64,000 bases of DNA from Corticium candelabrum. Lineage: Eukaryota; Porifera; Homoscleromorpha; Homosclerophorida; Plakinidae. How positions within the stretch are numbered: position 1 is the first letter of the stretch; the number at the start of each line of letters is the position of its first letter. This document shows, in pieces, positions 1 through 50,960 of the stretch. The stretch covers positions 1,186,521-1,250,520 of the forward strand of contig NC_085087.1 of NCBI RefSeq assembly GCF_963422355.1, in the 5' to 3' direction. The position numbers and the translations under genes are program-made. The notes below the pieces were generated by a model. The model worked only from the letters and a program-made list of their open reading frames with translations. It searched no databases and had not been told where the DNA came from.

Positions 1-830
1 CAATCACTTCTTATTGATTTAAAACTAGTTGTAAAAGAACAGAGAAACTCGAGTGAAACCAAATACAGGCCAGCAAATGTTTTCTATCCAAATGCCTTGA
101 ATGGACAATCTGGATACTTCGACATCACAGGAAGAAACACACGTTGCAACCATCATACATCCCTTGAGTTGCTATATCAGGAATCATGGATAAGATGGAC
201 AAGGATAATTGTCACGACACTAGAGTGACTTCTGTCGGCGAGGTTTCTTACCCCTTGGTAGTGAAAATGCCTGGACTTTGGTCGCCAGATAGTTTGGACA
301 CTTTGAAATCAATAGCTTTGAAAGTACTGCAAACGTCGAATTATTTTTGGGTTAAAAATTTCACATTTTTTGCATCATGGACCATTTTATGGGGTAAAAT
401 GTGGTTTGATGCATGTCACGTGGTTTCCATCCATCACGTCGTCTACACTGTATGGCACTGCTGAATTAGCTACACAAAGCGGGGGATAGGGAGAAGACTG
501 TGTCTTCCGTAACCTTCTAACGTTCCCGGTCTACCTGGCAGGAAACGATTGTGTGTCAATTCAAGAAGGTCCCCCTAAGAGGGCTAACCACAAGTGAAAA
601 TGAGAGTGAATACAAATTATACAATGACACGTGAGGAATGAGCCACGCCTTTGTAAATTTCGTGTGGGGTTTATTGAACCACAAAAATAGCAAAAAATTC
701 CACAATTACAGTATGTGCTGTGCTAGCTGTTCCTTTCTGAAAGACTTTCAAAACTTGTTAGAGCAGCTTTCTATAAAATTATGGCATTATAATGCTAATG
801 ATTTGTAGCCGCATGCTTGCATCATGTTTT
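1..830 (+). pseudogene. RLE-type LINE fragment (copy A), interrupted
   Basis: The frame at 60-350 reads RPANVFYPNALNGQSGYFDI then VSYPLVVKMPGLWSPDSL. This is the post-RT region shared by all LINE copies here: a P(D/N)-x-D restriction-like-endonuclease-type motif followed by the YPLVVE-LGLW tail. About 360 unrelated bases (roughly 350-712) interrupt it, after which EQLSIKLWHYNAN resumes at 755-800. The insert edges share a weak inverted match (…TTTTTTGC). Confidence 0.65.
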
Positions 831-959
831 GAGTTGGAACTTTCCAGTATGTGAGTAAATAATTTTTGAGTGTATATCCGCAGTGGCGGGTACATGTGTG
901 TAATATACACCAACCTAAATTTGTGTCAAGTTTAGCAATGCTTGCAGCCCAGTTTGAAG

Positions 960-1345
960 TTCGCCCAAGATCTTTACAAGACTTTCCAAGACTTACAAGA
1001 ACTTGCCAAGGCCAAGTTCATGGATAAGAACTTTAACCCGGGAGGTGCCACCAGTCTGGCCGGGGAGATTGAGAAAGACACCAAATATGATATACTTAGT
1101 GTCATCTTCTGGTAGTGGAATCATTTGGAGCTTGGACTCCTGCCAGTCAGGAAACTATATAACCATTGCTACCAAATCAATTATTTCAAACAACACTCCG
1201 TTTTCACAGGCCTACAATACCCATATGCAGCTGTCAGTTAGCTTGTGGAAGTTTAATGCTACACTGATAAAAAGTAGACTACCTTTAGATTCAGATGAAT
1301 GTTTTTGGGATTTGGCTGTTATGTCTGTTTCTGCCTTGTTGTAGG
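960..1345 (+). pseudogene. RLE-type LINE 3' fragment (copy B)
   Basis: AGEIEKDTKYD near 1060 matches the AGEMEKDEQHY segment of copy E. LSVSLWKFNATLIKSRL at 1228-1285 is the conserved LINE tail (QLSxxLWxxNAxxI). The tail runs into a (TG)n tract at 1373. Confidence 0.65.
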
Positions 1346-1370
1346 GAGCAGGGCATATGTATCAATAAAT

Positions 1371-1372
<2 letters not shown>

Positions 1373-1463
<91 letters not shown>
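1373..1463 (+). repeat. (TG)n microsatellite between two LINE copies
   Basis: Uninterrupted 91-bp TG tract. It starts 28 bp after LINE copy B ends and stops 8-10 bp before the 5' truncation point of copy C. Confidence 0.98.
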
Positions 1464-1465
<2 letters not shown>

Positions 1466-1473
1466 TAAAGAAA

Positions 1474-2195
1474 ACTTGAGTTTAAGAGAAAGAGCAAGAT
1501 TAAAGACGGTTGCTTCTCCTCATAGTGGTGACTGGCGCAGGAAATACCCAACCCACAACTTGGCCTCAGCATGTCACCACACAACTTTGTGCTTGCAACA
1601 AGAATATGGCTTGGTATACCTATTTTTCCATTCCCTCCTAAGTCATTGAAGTGAACCTGTGGAATCATCCTTGACCCTCATGGAACTCATCTTCTAATCT
1701 GTGGTCATGGTCAACTCAGAATCAAACGTCATGATTCATTATGTGATATCATTTATATCACGCACTCTTGACAGACAACAAGAATGTTAAGAAAGAACAA
1801 CGTTCTGGAAATGCTGAAGATCGTCCAGGTAATGTTTTCCACCCAGACTTTAGTGAAGGTCGAGCAGGTTTTTTGATGTGACGGTAAGAAATAGTCTCTT
1901 GCCTACCTTCATAACTAGTGCTGCTATCAATGCTGGTGCAATAGCTGAAGCAGCAGAAACTTCAATTGGTCTATGGACACCTTTCAGCTTGAAGACTCTC
2001 CAGTCTATCTCGTCCAAGATCTCTAGAATTAGCAACATCTCCTTCTCATATACATATAATAACGTAATGCAACAGCTATCAATAAAACTGTGGTCTTTTA
2101 ATGCTAGAATGACATTACAACGTGTGCATTTAGAAAGTGTAGATTTATCTAGTTGGGACTTACCTACTCTTGCTAGCATAATTACTTGACTTCAA
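1474..2195 (+). pseudogene. RLE-type LINE 3' half (copy C)
   Basis: Reads LRERARLKTVASPHSGDW, THNLASACH, a frame change, then GHGQLRIKRHDSLCDIIYI (zinc-knuckle/RHD segment), DRPGNVFHPDFSEGRAGFFD, then GLWTPFSLKTLQSI and QQLSIKLWSFNARMTLQ. It is the best-preserved 3' region in the window apart from frame changes near 1640 and 1880. It is 5'-truncated at the (TG)n and followed 3' by an (AT)n. Confidence 0.8.
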
Positions 2196-2212
2196 AATTT
2201 GTTGAGTGGTAT

Positions 2213-2215
<3 letters not shown>

Positions 2216-2253
<38 letters not shown>
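2216..2253 (+). repeat. (AT)n microsatellite between convergent LINE tails
   Basis: 38-bp AT tract. Copy C (plus) ends just left of it and copy D (minus) ends just right of it, so two LINE 3' ends face each other across the tract. Confidence 0.97.
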
Positions 2254-2256
<3 letters not shown>

Positions 2257-2289
2257 TTTCTTTCAAAATCAAACAATCCCCCAAACATC

Positions 2290-3102
2290 CCCAAACCAAC
2301 AAGTCTTACATTACAGTAGGTATATGCCAACTATCAACGTCCTGTACTTCAAGCTGAATTCTCTTATAAATCATTCTCGAGTGATGTTTCCATAATTGAA
2401 TAGAAAGTTGCTGCATCATATTTTGGAAAGCCTGGTGGAATACAAGGCCACTGACTGCTCAGGTTTTGGAAGCAACAGCTTTCAGAGTTTTGATGCTGAA
2501 TAATGACCAGAGCCCTAAGGCCTCAACTACTAAGAGGTAAAAGAGACCAACAGCTGCACACTCTGTCTTCATGGCGAGTATCCTTTTGTTCTTCACCTGC
2601 CTCTGCTGCGACTCCAGCCCTTACAGCTGATTTTGTCACATATAACGGCTAGAAAGAGTTTCTAACTGTTACGTCAAATAGGCAAGTCGACCCTCCAAGA
2701 AATCAGGGTGAAAAACATCACCAGGACAGCTTTCAGTAGAACCATTGCACCTCATCTCCCTCATAACATCTCCGTTCTCAACCAATAAGGCCTGGAAAAT
2801 AACTTCTGCCAATGCATGTGTCTACGTGTGCGCTCTGGACCAAAACCACAACCAAGAAGGTGATCTCCAAAAGTGTCAATGTGCTGATCACAACTGCACA
2901 AGACAGATGCCAGAGGAGAAGGAAACATCTTGATTCCCAACCAGAGCCGTACTGCAATAACAAACTCATTAGGAGACATAGAAAGGCCGAGATTAGAGTT
3001 GAGTATTGCCTGCAACCAAGCTCCTGCATGAGATTTAAACGTGCTCTGTCTTGTAACCTAGCAGTGTTGAACAAATACTTGACTAAATCAGAGTCAAATT
3101 CT
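2290..3102 (-). pseudogene. RLE-type LINE 3' half (copy D)
   Basis: On the minus strand: LQDRARLNLMQELGC, NLGLSMSPNEFVIAVRLWLG, CDQHIDTFGDHLLGCGFGP (CCHC-like knuckle), then CPGDVFHPDFLEGRLAYL, the YLLVVEALGLW segment and QLSIQLWKHHSRMI. Several frame changes and stops. Its 5' truncation point abuts an AT-rich tract (3103-3131), and its 3' end faces the (AT)n at 2216-2253. Confidence 0.8.
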
Positions 3103-3131
3103 GATATATACATATATAAAGATATATATAT

Positions 3132-3942
3132 CAGGGCTCGAAAAATTGGTCCAACTAGTTGTCGTCATTTGACAAGTTTCCAAAAATTTTAGGCCGTCAA
3201 AATTTTTAGTCTAGGATGTCATGTTGATATCAATCATGGCGTTTAGTGGTATGCCGCCATTTTGGAGCTTGCACAAGGAGAGGACAAGGTACGAGTCTAG
3301 TGCAAGCTTACAGTGCAGTATTCCGTACTTCACAATGGCATGCAACCAAGAGTATCCAACACATTACCACTGATCCAATGGATACGACGTGTTACACTAG
3401 GCAGAGCTAAGACATCTTTGTGGAGGCAAAGGGAAGACGATGGTGATAGCTAATTGAATTAGTGATTAAATGCATACCACCTCTCTTTGTCAAAACAAGG
3501 TGAGGTTTCAACCAAACTTCCACATATCACATTGCGGAAGTTGTTCGTTTCTTGCTACTAAAATCATATCTACCCTATTTCGACCTACAGGATTTACAAT
3601 TGCCTCCACTTCCTCATGTCATAAACTTTATGCCTTTATTCTGTTGGAATCCTGAGATGGTTCTCGCACACCCCGTTTCATTATCCGGGACATGAGCAGT
3701 TTGTCGACTTATCCTGTTGGCATAATAATTTACTACGCATACATGCCATTATACGACAAATGTCCCAATGCGAGTGTCAACCGCAAAGAGACGCATGTTT
3801 CAGTACAGTACAGCTATCCACCTGCATACTGAAAATGCCATTACAAACTAGTCATTTGACAACCTAGACTACAAAAGCTAGTCGTCAGTTGTAAGATTTA
3901 ACTCGTCAAATGACAACTTGACTACCTATTTTTCGAGCCCTG
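3132..3942. mobile_element. hAT-type MITE inserted in an AT tract
   Basis: 811 bp beginning CAGGGCTCGAAAAAT and ending ATTTTTCGAGCCCTG, terminal inverted repeats of hAT style. Both flanks are ATATATAT, consistent with an 8-bp target duplication, although an AT repeat cannot prove it. Subterminal copies of a (T/C)CATTTGACAA motif recur near both ends. No transposase is visible inside. Confidence 0.8.
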
Positions 3943-4379
3943 ATATATATATATATAATTTTAGTTGACATCTATGTATAGTTGTAATTGAAGAAATAAT
4001 ATATGATTCTTTCTCTCCCCCTCTTCCCCCCCCTCTCTCTCTATATATATATCCCGTATATGTGATCAATCTGACCGCGTGTTCTACTGTCCAGTTTGCA
4101 GCTGCAAGGAGAGAAGAGGAGCACAAGTCAAATCTTGAGGACGCCATTGGCAGCTTTGGCCGCAGTGGCAGTTTGCATAATCTTTTGTGTGGTTAAGGGT
4201 CCCCCTTCTTGGAATGAACGCTTTGTTGTGTTTTGGGTGTTTCTCCTTTTGGTTGTGGCTTCTAATTCACTTATTTCTATGCTTTTCTTCTTTGCTTTTA
4301 TTCGGTTTCGTCAGTTGTCGTTTCTGATTTACCAGTTGGCCCGTTTCTCACGTTGTCAAAAAAAAAGAATTCTGCAATA

Positions 4380-4925
4380 TTCCTTCTAGGCGGCAATGCT
4401 TTGTCAACGCTGGTAACACCTGCTGGTGATTCTGCTCGTCATGTTGGTTTGTTTGTTCTTCTCCACTGTCAACTTTCTTCAGGTATGTCGTTGTATTTTT
4501 TACCAGTCAGCTTGTCTCTGAGGTCGTCAAGGATTTCTGCATTATCTCAAATTGAGTGGCGGTGCTTTGTCAACGTTGGTGCCAACTGTTGGTGTTTCTT
4601 CTCATCATGTACTCTTTCTTCCTTTCTGCTATCAATCTTCTTCAGTTCATGCTTATACAGTCAGCTTGACCCTGATGTCGTCAAGGATTTCTGCATTATC
4701 CCTATTGAACGGCGGTGCCTTGTCATTGTTGGTGTCAACTGTTGTTGAATCTTCTCGTCATTTTTTTGGTTTTCCTTTCTACTATCAACCTTCTTCAATT
4801 GTGTCTTGTTTCTATTCCATCAGTCAGCCTGTCTCTGAGGTTGTCAAGGATTTCTGCAATATCACTCTTACAGCGGCGGTGCCTTGTCAGCTTTGGTGAC
4901 ACCTGCTTCTGGACATGTTACTGTT
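4380..4925. repeat. Imperfect tandem repeat, about 160-bp unit, 3-4 copies
   Basis: Units start near 4389, 4556, 4710 and 4874, each with GCGG(C/T)…TTGTCA followed by (G)TTGGTG and a later block GTCAAGGATTTCTGCA. Spacing is 154-166 bp. Units differ by point changes and small indels, so the frames do not stay open together and I do not call it coding. Confidence 0.8.
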
Positions 4926-5103
4926 TCTCTACCTTTTGACTATCTACATTCCAAATTTTTGTTACTGTTTACACTTTTCCCTTATCTCATCTTAGACATA
5001 AGTGGAACTTTAAAATGTGCTACACTCACAAACTGGTTTTTTGGATGCTCTCTGTATGCAGTTTATTGTTCAGTGTTTCGTCCATAGGGTGGTTATAAAG
5101 AAG

Positions 5104-5105
<2 letters not shown>

Positions 5106-5157
<52 letters not shown>
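5106..5157. repeat. (AT)n microsatellite at LINE 5' edge
   Basis: 52-bp AT tract directly before the 5' truncation point of LINE copy E. Confidence 0.97.
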
Positions 5158-5158
<1 letters not shown>

Positions 5159-5159
<1 letters not shown>

Positions 5160-7210
5160 GCCTTGAGAGTTTGAATCGATGGGTCAATTTGGCCTTGTCA
5201 GGAAACATGGATAGACGAATAGCACCATGGCTTACAGGAGCCCCACTAACAGCTATATACAAGAAGCAGGAAGGTGGAGGTATTAGGCCAATTGCTGTGG
5301 GAGAAACACTTCGCCGGCTGATTAGTCGTGTGTGCTGTTCAGCTGTAAAATCTCAGCTTCCAGATGTTTTCCTGCCATATGGCCAGGTAAGCATTGGCAC
5401 TCCAGGTGGTCTCGAGGCAGCCGTACATTCACCATCCAGATCTATTGATACATTTGGAGATGATTCCAACTTATGCTGCCTCAAACTGGATATGTCCAAT
5501 GCTTTCAACTATTGTGACCGTACTACTTTTCTGCGACGTCTTCACAGAGAACTGTCATAAACAAGCTGAAATTAGTTTCGGCATTCAAAAACTCACTTCC
5601 TCTACTGGTGTTCAGCAAGATGACCCTCTGGGTCCTTTGCTTTTTTCCTTGATCATTCTAGAGTTAGTTGATGAAATTGGGCCACTAAATGACATCAACT
5701 TAAAGTTGTGGTACCTAGACAATGGAAATTTTGTTGGACATCGTTGCAAAGTAACTTCACTCTTAGAGCAGATGAAATCTAAAGGGCCTAAATATGGTCA
5801 TCAGTTGAATATGTCCAGGTGTGAGATTTCTGGCCTTCTGGAGACCAGCCCTTTCCGAAATATCCGTCAGATGTGGAACAAGTCGTCGACACAAAGAGTG
5901 GTGCTGATTTCTGGGCTCTCCTCTCTGGGGATCTGAGGACTTTTTCAATACCAGCCTTTCAACTCGTATTGACAAGATCTGGGAAAGTCAATAACGCCTG
6001 CAAGATATGGAAGACCCTCGGGTAGAATTACTTTAACTGAGATCTTGTTTGTCTTTGTGCAAACTAAATCACATACTCAGGACTGTCCCACCTGACAGAG
6101 TCCTTGGCCAACTTCAGCCTTTGACATCAATATACGAAAGACTCTGGAATCAATAATTGATTATTCCTTACCAGAAAGCTCATGGCAACAAGCTACACTC
6201 TCCATTTGCCTGGGTGGCTTGGGTTTGAGGATAGCTTCTCGATGTCACCCTGCAGGCTATCTTGCCAGTTGTAACTGTTCTCGTCACTTGGCATCTTACC
6301 TTCTATCCATGAGCAGCCAGTGGGACATGTCATATTCCAATGAGGGCCAGGTGATTGTGTTTCCAGGGGAGACTACGGCCCAAGATTTCTTGCAGCTTCA
6401 GTTACAACTTCTGTTGGACTCTGCGTTATGGTCATCACTCAGAGACTCAGCAAGAATAAGGGATCGAGCTCAACTGAATACCATTTCTGGTCAACACACT
6501 GGGGCATGGCTACGGGCAGTACCGAACCCGAACCTTGGCCTGCCATGCCCAAAAGAGAGTTTAGTGTTGCATTACAGATAAGGTTGGGTATCCCAATTTT
6601 CCCAAACTCCAAACGCTGCCCTTGTGGTAATACAGTTGATAAGTTTGGGGACCATCTACAGGGATGTAATCAAGGACAAAGCTCTACAACAAAATGTCAT
6701 GATGCTCTATGCGAAGTGGTGTATAACGCACTACTTACAGATGATTCTCGTTGTCGTAGGAAGGCAAGATGTAGCAGTAGCAACCAAACAAGACCATGAG
6801 ATGCTTACCATCCCGATTTCGTATGCGGTTTGCCTGCCTACTTTGACTTATCGGTACGAAGCCCTTTACAACCGTCTTTTCTCAATCAAGCGGCAAGTCA
6901 TCCAGATGCAGCATCTGAAGCTGGAGAGATGGAGAAGGACGAACAACATTACCTAAATGTGTCCAGCACAGGCAGCATTTTTCATCCGCTCGTGGTTGAG
7001 ACTCTGGGTCTTTGAACAACTTCTAGCCTTCAAGTGCTCAAGATCATAGCACGTAGAGCTTCATTTAAACATAATGTTTCAATTAGCCAATCTGTTTGTC
7101 ATTTCCATCAGCAACTCTCTTCTAGACTGTGGTGTAGCAATGCTAAAATGATATTAGCTAGATGTAGTTTAGATGGTACGGCAAGTCCCTTGTGGGACCT
7201 ATAAAAATAT
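5159..7210 (+). pseudogene. RLE-type non-LTR retrotransposon, longest copy (E), decayed
   Basis: The reverse transcriptase begins near 5165. Visible motifs: GGGIRPIAVGETLRRLISRV, SIGTPGGLEAAVH, LKLDMSNAFNYCDR (RT motif A), TGVQQDDPLGPLLFSL (motif B; the usual QQGDP is QQDDP), and YLDNG where the catalytic YxDD should be, so the polymerase site is lost. After the RT come DRAQLNTISGQHTGAWL, CPCGNTVDKFGDHLQGC (CCHC knuckle), KCHDALC, a PD-type AYFDLSVRS segment, EAGEMEKDEQHY and PLVVETLGL. The tail reads SSRLWCSNAKMILARC. Stops and frameshifts occur at 5558, 5935 and elsewhere. The RT, CCHC and PD-D layout is that of early-branching LINEs with a restriction-like endonuclease (R2/R4 type). The clade is inferred. 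Confidence 0.85.
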
Positions 7211-7559
7211 AAAAATGTAATTTATATAAAAAAGGAAAAATCTATATAACAGTCAGCAATCAGAGGAGAAGCTGCAGCACGAATGAGAGATGTTCATAAT
7301 AAAATAAATAAATAAATAATATATATTCTACTTATTATACAAAGACTTCAAACTGCAAATAAAATGCCACAATTCTTTATATGAGATTCAGTTTCTTGCT
7401 TTATCAGCTGACAATCTTAACTGCCAACGGGAACAGTGTGTTGCAGTAAAATCATTATGTCAAGGCCTGGTAATGTGCTAAACAGTTTCATCTTGAACAA
7501 AGTCTCAGTGTATTCTGACACAACAGTACAAAATTCTCTACAACCTAGCTCAGTTAGCG
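7211..7559. other. AT-rich spacer, no gene seen
   Basis: Contains short AATAAATAAATAA runs, probably the 3' tail of LINE copy E. No coding or structured element recognised. Confidence 0.5.
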
Positions 7560-7790
7560 GTAGTGTTTCTATCCTCCTGTTTTAGAGTCTCTGGGTTTGT
7601 CGTCAGCTCATAGCCTCAATATCTTAAAGATAATTACCAGAAAACTGACATTTTATTACAATACTAATATTAGTCAATCCGTAGAGTATTTGCATCAGCA
7701 ATTTTCTTGTAGTTTGTGGGAGTACACAATGCCATGCTGATTTTACATAGATTGTCTTTAAATGTTAGTGACAGCTTCACCTCACCTGAC
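7560..7790 (+). pseudogene. Degenerate RLE-type LINE tail fragment
   Basis: Reads SLGLSSAHSLNILKIITRK then SQSVEYLHQQFSCSLWEY, the same C-terminal tail as copy E, with stops. It lies between copy E and the last kinesin-5 exon. Confidence 0.6.
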
Positions 7791-7937
7791 ATTTAGTGTT
7801 GGGCAGGTGTTATATAGGCTAGAAAAAGATGGGCAAAAAGACTAAAAACCTACAAAACTTGATAAAGTTAATAAAGTTTTAATGAAGGCAAACAGACATG
7901 AACCATGAAGAGAAAGCATTAAATATCATAATCGTAC

Positions 7938-47760
<39,823 letters not shown>

Positions 47761-47865
47761 CGTAGTTAGACTCTAGTTCAACTGAACCGCTAGATGACGT
47801 TCGAACATAGCGGACCAATCAAACAACATTTATCGGATTATCCCGGATAACAATACCCTGGATAG
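47761..47865. promoter_or_regulatory. Putative bidirectional promoter between kinesin-5 and GLYCTK
   Basis: Only 105 bp separate the two divergent start codons. Visible candidate sites are a CCAAT box (CCAAT at 47815-47819) and a CRE-like TGACGT at 47795-47800. No TATA box is obvious. Shared use is inferred from the spacing; transcription starts could lie elsewhere in upstream non-coding exons. Confidence 0.6.
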
Positions 47866-50177
47866 ATGTTTTTCTGTTTGTGTCGCAAGCTCTCGGGTTT
47901 GGCAGTCAACAGATCTGCAGCCAAACTAAGAAAGGATGCATACGATATATTCAAGAGCGGTGTAGCTGCTGTTTTACCTTCACCTTTGGTGCACAAAGCT
48001 TTGCAGGTGGATGGAAACCGTTTACAAGTTGCAGGACGTACTTACGATCTAAACCACAACGTGAAAATTGCTGCATTCGGAAAGGCAGTGCTTGGTATGA
48101 TGACAGCGGCAGAAGAAGTGATAGGAGAGCACATTTGTTGTGGAATAGGCAGCGTTCCTGCAAATGTGAGGAAAGAGGATTTTTCGGGTCGCTGGCCCGC
48201 GAAGATCAAGTAAGAATGCAAAAACCTTCTAGCATGTATAATCAATGAACGACAAAACAGGTGCTGGACAGTATAATATCTTAATGTGTTTTGGTCACTG
48301 GGGATTCAGCCATGCATTCAATTTTTAGTAGTGCAGTTATATAGTAAAATAATTTTAATTATCTAATTAACAATAAAATGAAGTGAAGGAAAATGACTGT
48401 CGAAATACTATGGGACTTTGCCATACAGACGGACAAGAGTTTGGACCACATGACTCAAACATACCACGGTATCCAACTAGAAAGACAAGAAAACTGACAA
48501 ATGTAGACATGCCTTGGGAATACAAAAGGCTTGAAGACCTGAAGGCAGCAGTTCAGATTGTCTACCAGTCGTGATTGCATGGGACTATACTGGAATAGTG
48601 GTCGACAAAAGACTTTCAGTAGATATGTTGCATGAATTCCAGGATTTAGGTTGATTGTCTACTGACTAGAACTATGCAAACTAATGCTATTTTAGGAACT
48701 TGTTATTAATGACCACGGTAGGTCAATTTTGAGTCATTTTAGAACTCCGCTGACTTTTTGCTGGAAACATATGAACAATTAATCTATGAAAATGAATAAT
48801 GAAAAGAAAAATGATGATGACAATGATATGACGATGACGATGCATGATGATTATTATTCACATTATGTATTCAGTTTGCATAGCATACGTGTCATTGACA
48901 ATGACAGATGCTACTACAAGCAGAATACATAATGCAAATAAGTCTGCCTGTTGAATAGAATATACAAAGGAGCAAGAGACAACTTACCAGATGAAATGGC
49001 TCTGTGTGCAGCAATGGATATTTTTGATCTTGCCTTGAATTCCACAGAAAATGACATTCTTTTAGTGTTGATGTCAGGTGGCGGTTCAGCTTTGTTGCCT
49101 TTGCCAACACCACCTCTCTGTCTTGAAGAAAAGCTCTTAGCCATCAAAATTTTGTCTCAAGCAGGTGCAACAATTCAACAGCTGAACACACTTCGTAAGC
49201 ACTTGTCGATGGTTAAAGGAGGCCATTTAGCTTCTGTTGCATATCCAGCTCAGGTGCTTCTGTGATGTAAATGTTCAGTAGCAGTTTGAATTTTTGTTCT
49301 AGTTTTTTTAGTTTTTGCTGTCTTTGTCTCATAATTCCATGTTATTTTTCAGGTTATTTCATTAATTTTGTCCGATGTTGTGGGGGACTCACTAGACACA
49401 ATTGCTTCTGGACCTACCTACCCAAATCAGAGCACTCCTCAAGACTGTCTTGATATTATATCATCTTTGGATGTTTGGCAGATGTTTCCAAAGTCAATTA
49501 CACAATTTCTTGAGATAAAACGAAATGAATGTTACATAGAGCATACATTTGAACATGTTCACAATGTCCTTGTTGGTTCAAATCGCCTAGCATTGTTAGA
49601 ATGTCAGAGAAAGGCTCTTCACCTTGGATATTATCCAGTCGTACTGTCATCTACTTTGGAAGGCGAAGCTCGCAATGTTGGCATGGTTTTTGCTACTCTT
49701 TGTGCATCTCTTCTTCATGGAGACTGGGAGAAAGTAGCTGTGTCAGCTGAGAGTTTGCACTGTGAACAAAACATATTGCTGGACCTTCGGCTAGGACATA
49801 AAAAACCATACTGTCTTATTGCAGGTGGTGAAACAACAGTGCATGTTCAAGGTTCTGGAGTAGGTGGTCGAAATCAGGAGCTTGCTTTAGCTGCTGCAAT
49901 ATCGTTACGAGAACTGTTGTCTGAAGATGAGTTCAATCGCTGTGTTTTTCTGAGTGCTGGTACAGATGGTCAGGATGGTCCAACGTCAGCTGCAGGGGCT
50001 TATGGTACTGCTGATGTTGTAGAAATCGCACAACGTGATGGTTTGAGCCCTCAACAGTTTTTGGAACAAAATGATTCGTTTTCATTTTACAGTACAGTCT
50101 GTCATGGAGAATACAGCCTCGTCACTGGCCATACAGGAACAAACACAATGGATATACAATTGGCGTTGGTCAACTGA
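47866..50177 (+). CDS. GLYCTK: Glycerate 2-kinase (GLYCTK, MOFRL family)
   Basis: Phosphorylates D-glycerate to 2-phosphoglycerate in serine and fructose breakdown. Exons: 47866-48209, 48959-49253, 49353-50177, giving 487 residues (human is about 520). Seen: an Arg/Lys-rich start (MFFCLCRKLSGLAV) that could be a mitochondrial presequence; GFGKAVLGM-like AAFGKAVLGMM near residue 75; GARDNLPDEM; the Gly/Ser-rich LMSGGGSALLPLP; LNTLRKHLSMVKGG; LSDVVGDSLDTIASGPT; and the C-terminal MOFRL signature with GGETTVHVQGSG, GGRNQELALA, SAGTDGQDGPT and TGTNTMD. Phases agree at both junctions. Intron 1 (749 bp) holds a decayed LINE 3' fragment. No frameshift was seen in the exons, so the gene looks intact. 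The head-to-head neighbour is kinesin-5. Confidence 0.95.
48383..48662 (+). pseudogene. Decayed LINE 3' fragment inside GLYCTK intron 1
   Basis: Across two frames the fragment reads EILWDFAIQTDKSLDHM, later KRLEDLKAAVQIVYQ and VVDKRLSVDMLHEF. These match the C-terminal region that follows the reverse transcriptase in a family of invertebrate non-LTR elements (WDFxIQTDK, a Val/Ile-Asp-Val motif, then a final VV.GALG-like stretch). Stops and frame changes show it is dead. It is probably related to the RT fragment at 13.9-14.3 kb. Confidence 0.6.
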
Positions 50178-50694
50178 TACTAGTATTTTAGTAAATTAGA
50201 CATTGATTTGAAAATATTTGACATTTATGGTACACTGTTTATTCATAGGTAGTTCAATCTTGTTGCATTTATTTTTGAATGCTGACAACATCCTGCTTTG
50301 TAATGACTACTGTTTCTGGATAGTAAGTCATAATTCTTTTTATTGGAACTAATTGTCTTACCTGTCTTGCTGTGGAATTAATTAACTTAAGATATGACTT
50401 AATTAAGGTAGTCTAGTGCAGTTTGGTTGCTTGAGTACACTGTACTTGATGTTAATGGTTATTCCTTGGGCTAGGATTGACATGCAGGGCAACTGGGCAG
50501 ATAAAGTGACACATTCTTGAAAAATAATTTAGATGTGTATGTCCAGGGATAGATACTGCTCTCCACATATACAATTTCTTTTTGTGAATGGTAAAAGATC
50601 TTTTGGTTTGCTAATTTTTTCACAACAATGGTTTTATCCGTCTGAAATGAAGCAAGTTTCCACACATTCTTATATGCTACAGGTGATGTAGTGA

Positions 50695-50700
50695 AATAAA
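50695..50700 (+). terminator. Candidate poly(A) signal for GLYCTK
   Basis: AATAAA about 520 bp after the GLYCTK stop, in otherwise AT-rich sequence without coding potential. It is the first canonical hexamer I noticed on this strand downstream of the gene. Use is inferred. Confidence 0.4.
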
Positions 50701-50877
50701 ACCTGAGGTATTGGTGGTTTTAGACAGGTAGGTTGGCAGATTTTGGCAGCTTATGATATAATATATTTGATTCACACCAACATAATGGCGTAGTTCCCTC
50801 TATAGGGGCAATGAAAAATGAGAAGAAAAAATAAAGCGATCACAAATAGATTCACTTCGCCTCGATCATTCCCAGTC

Positions 50878-50881
<4 letters not shown>

Positions 50882-50960
<79 letters not shown>
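50882..50960. repeat. (CA)n at 3' end of LINE copy G
   Basis: 79-bp CA tract. On the minus strand the LINE tail runs straight into it as (TG)n. Confidence 0.97.
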
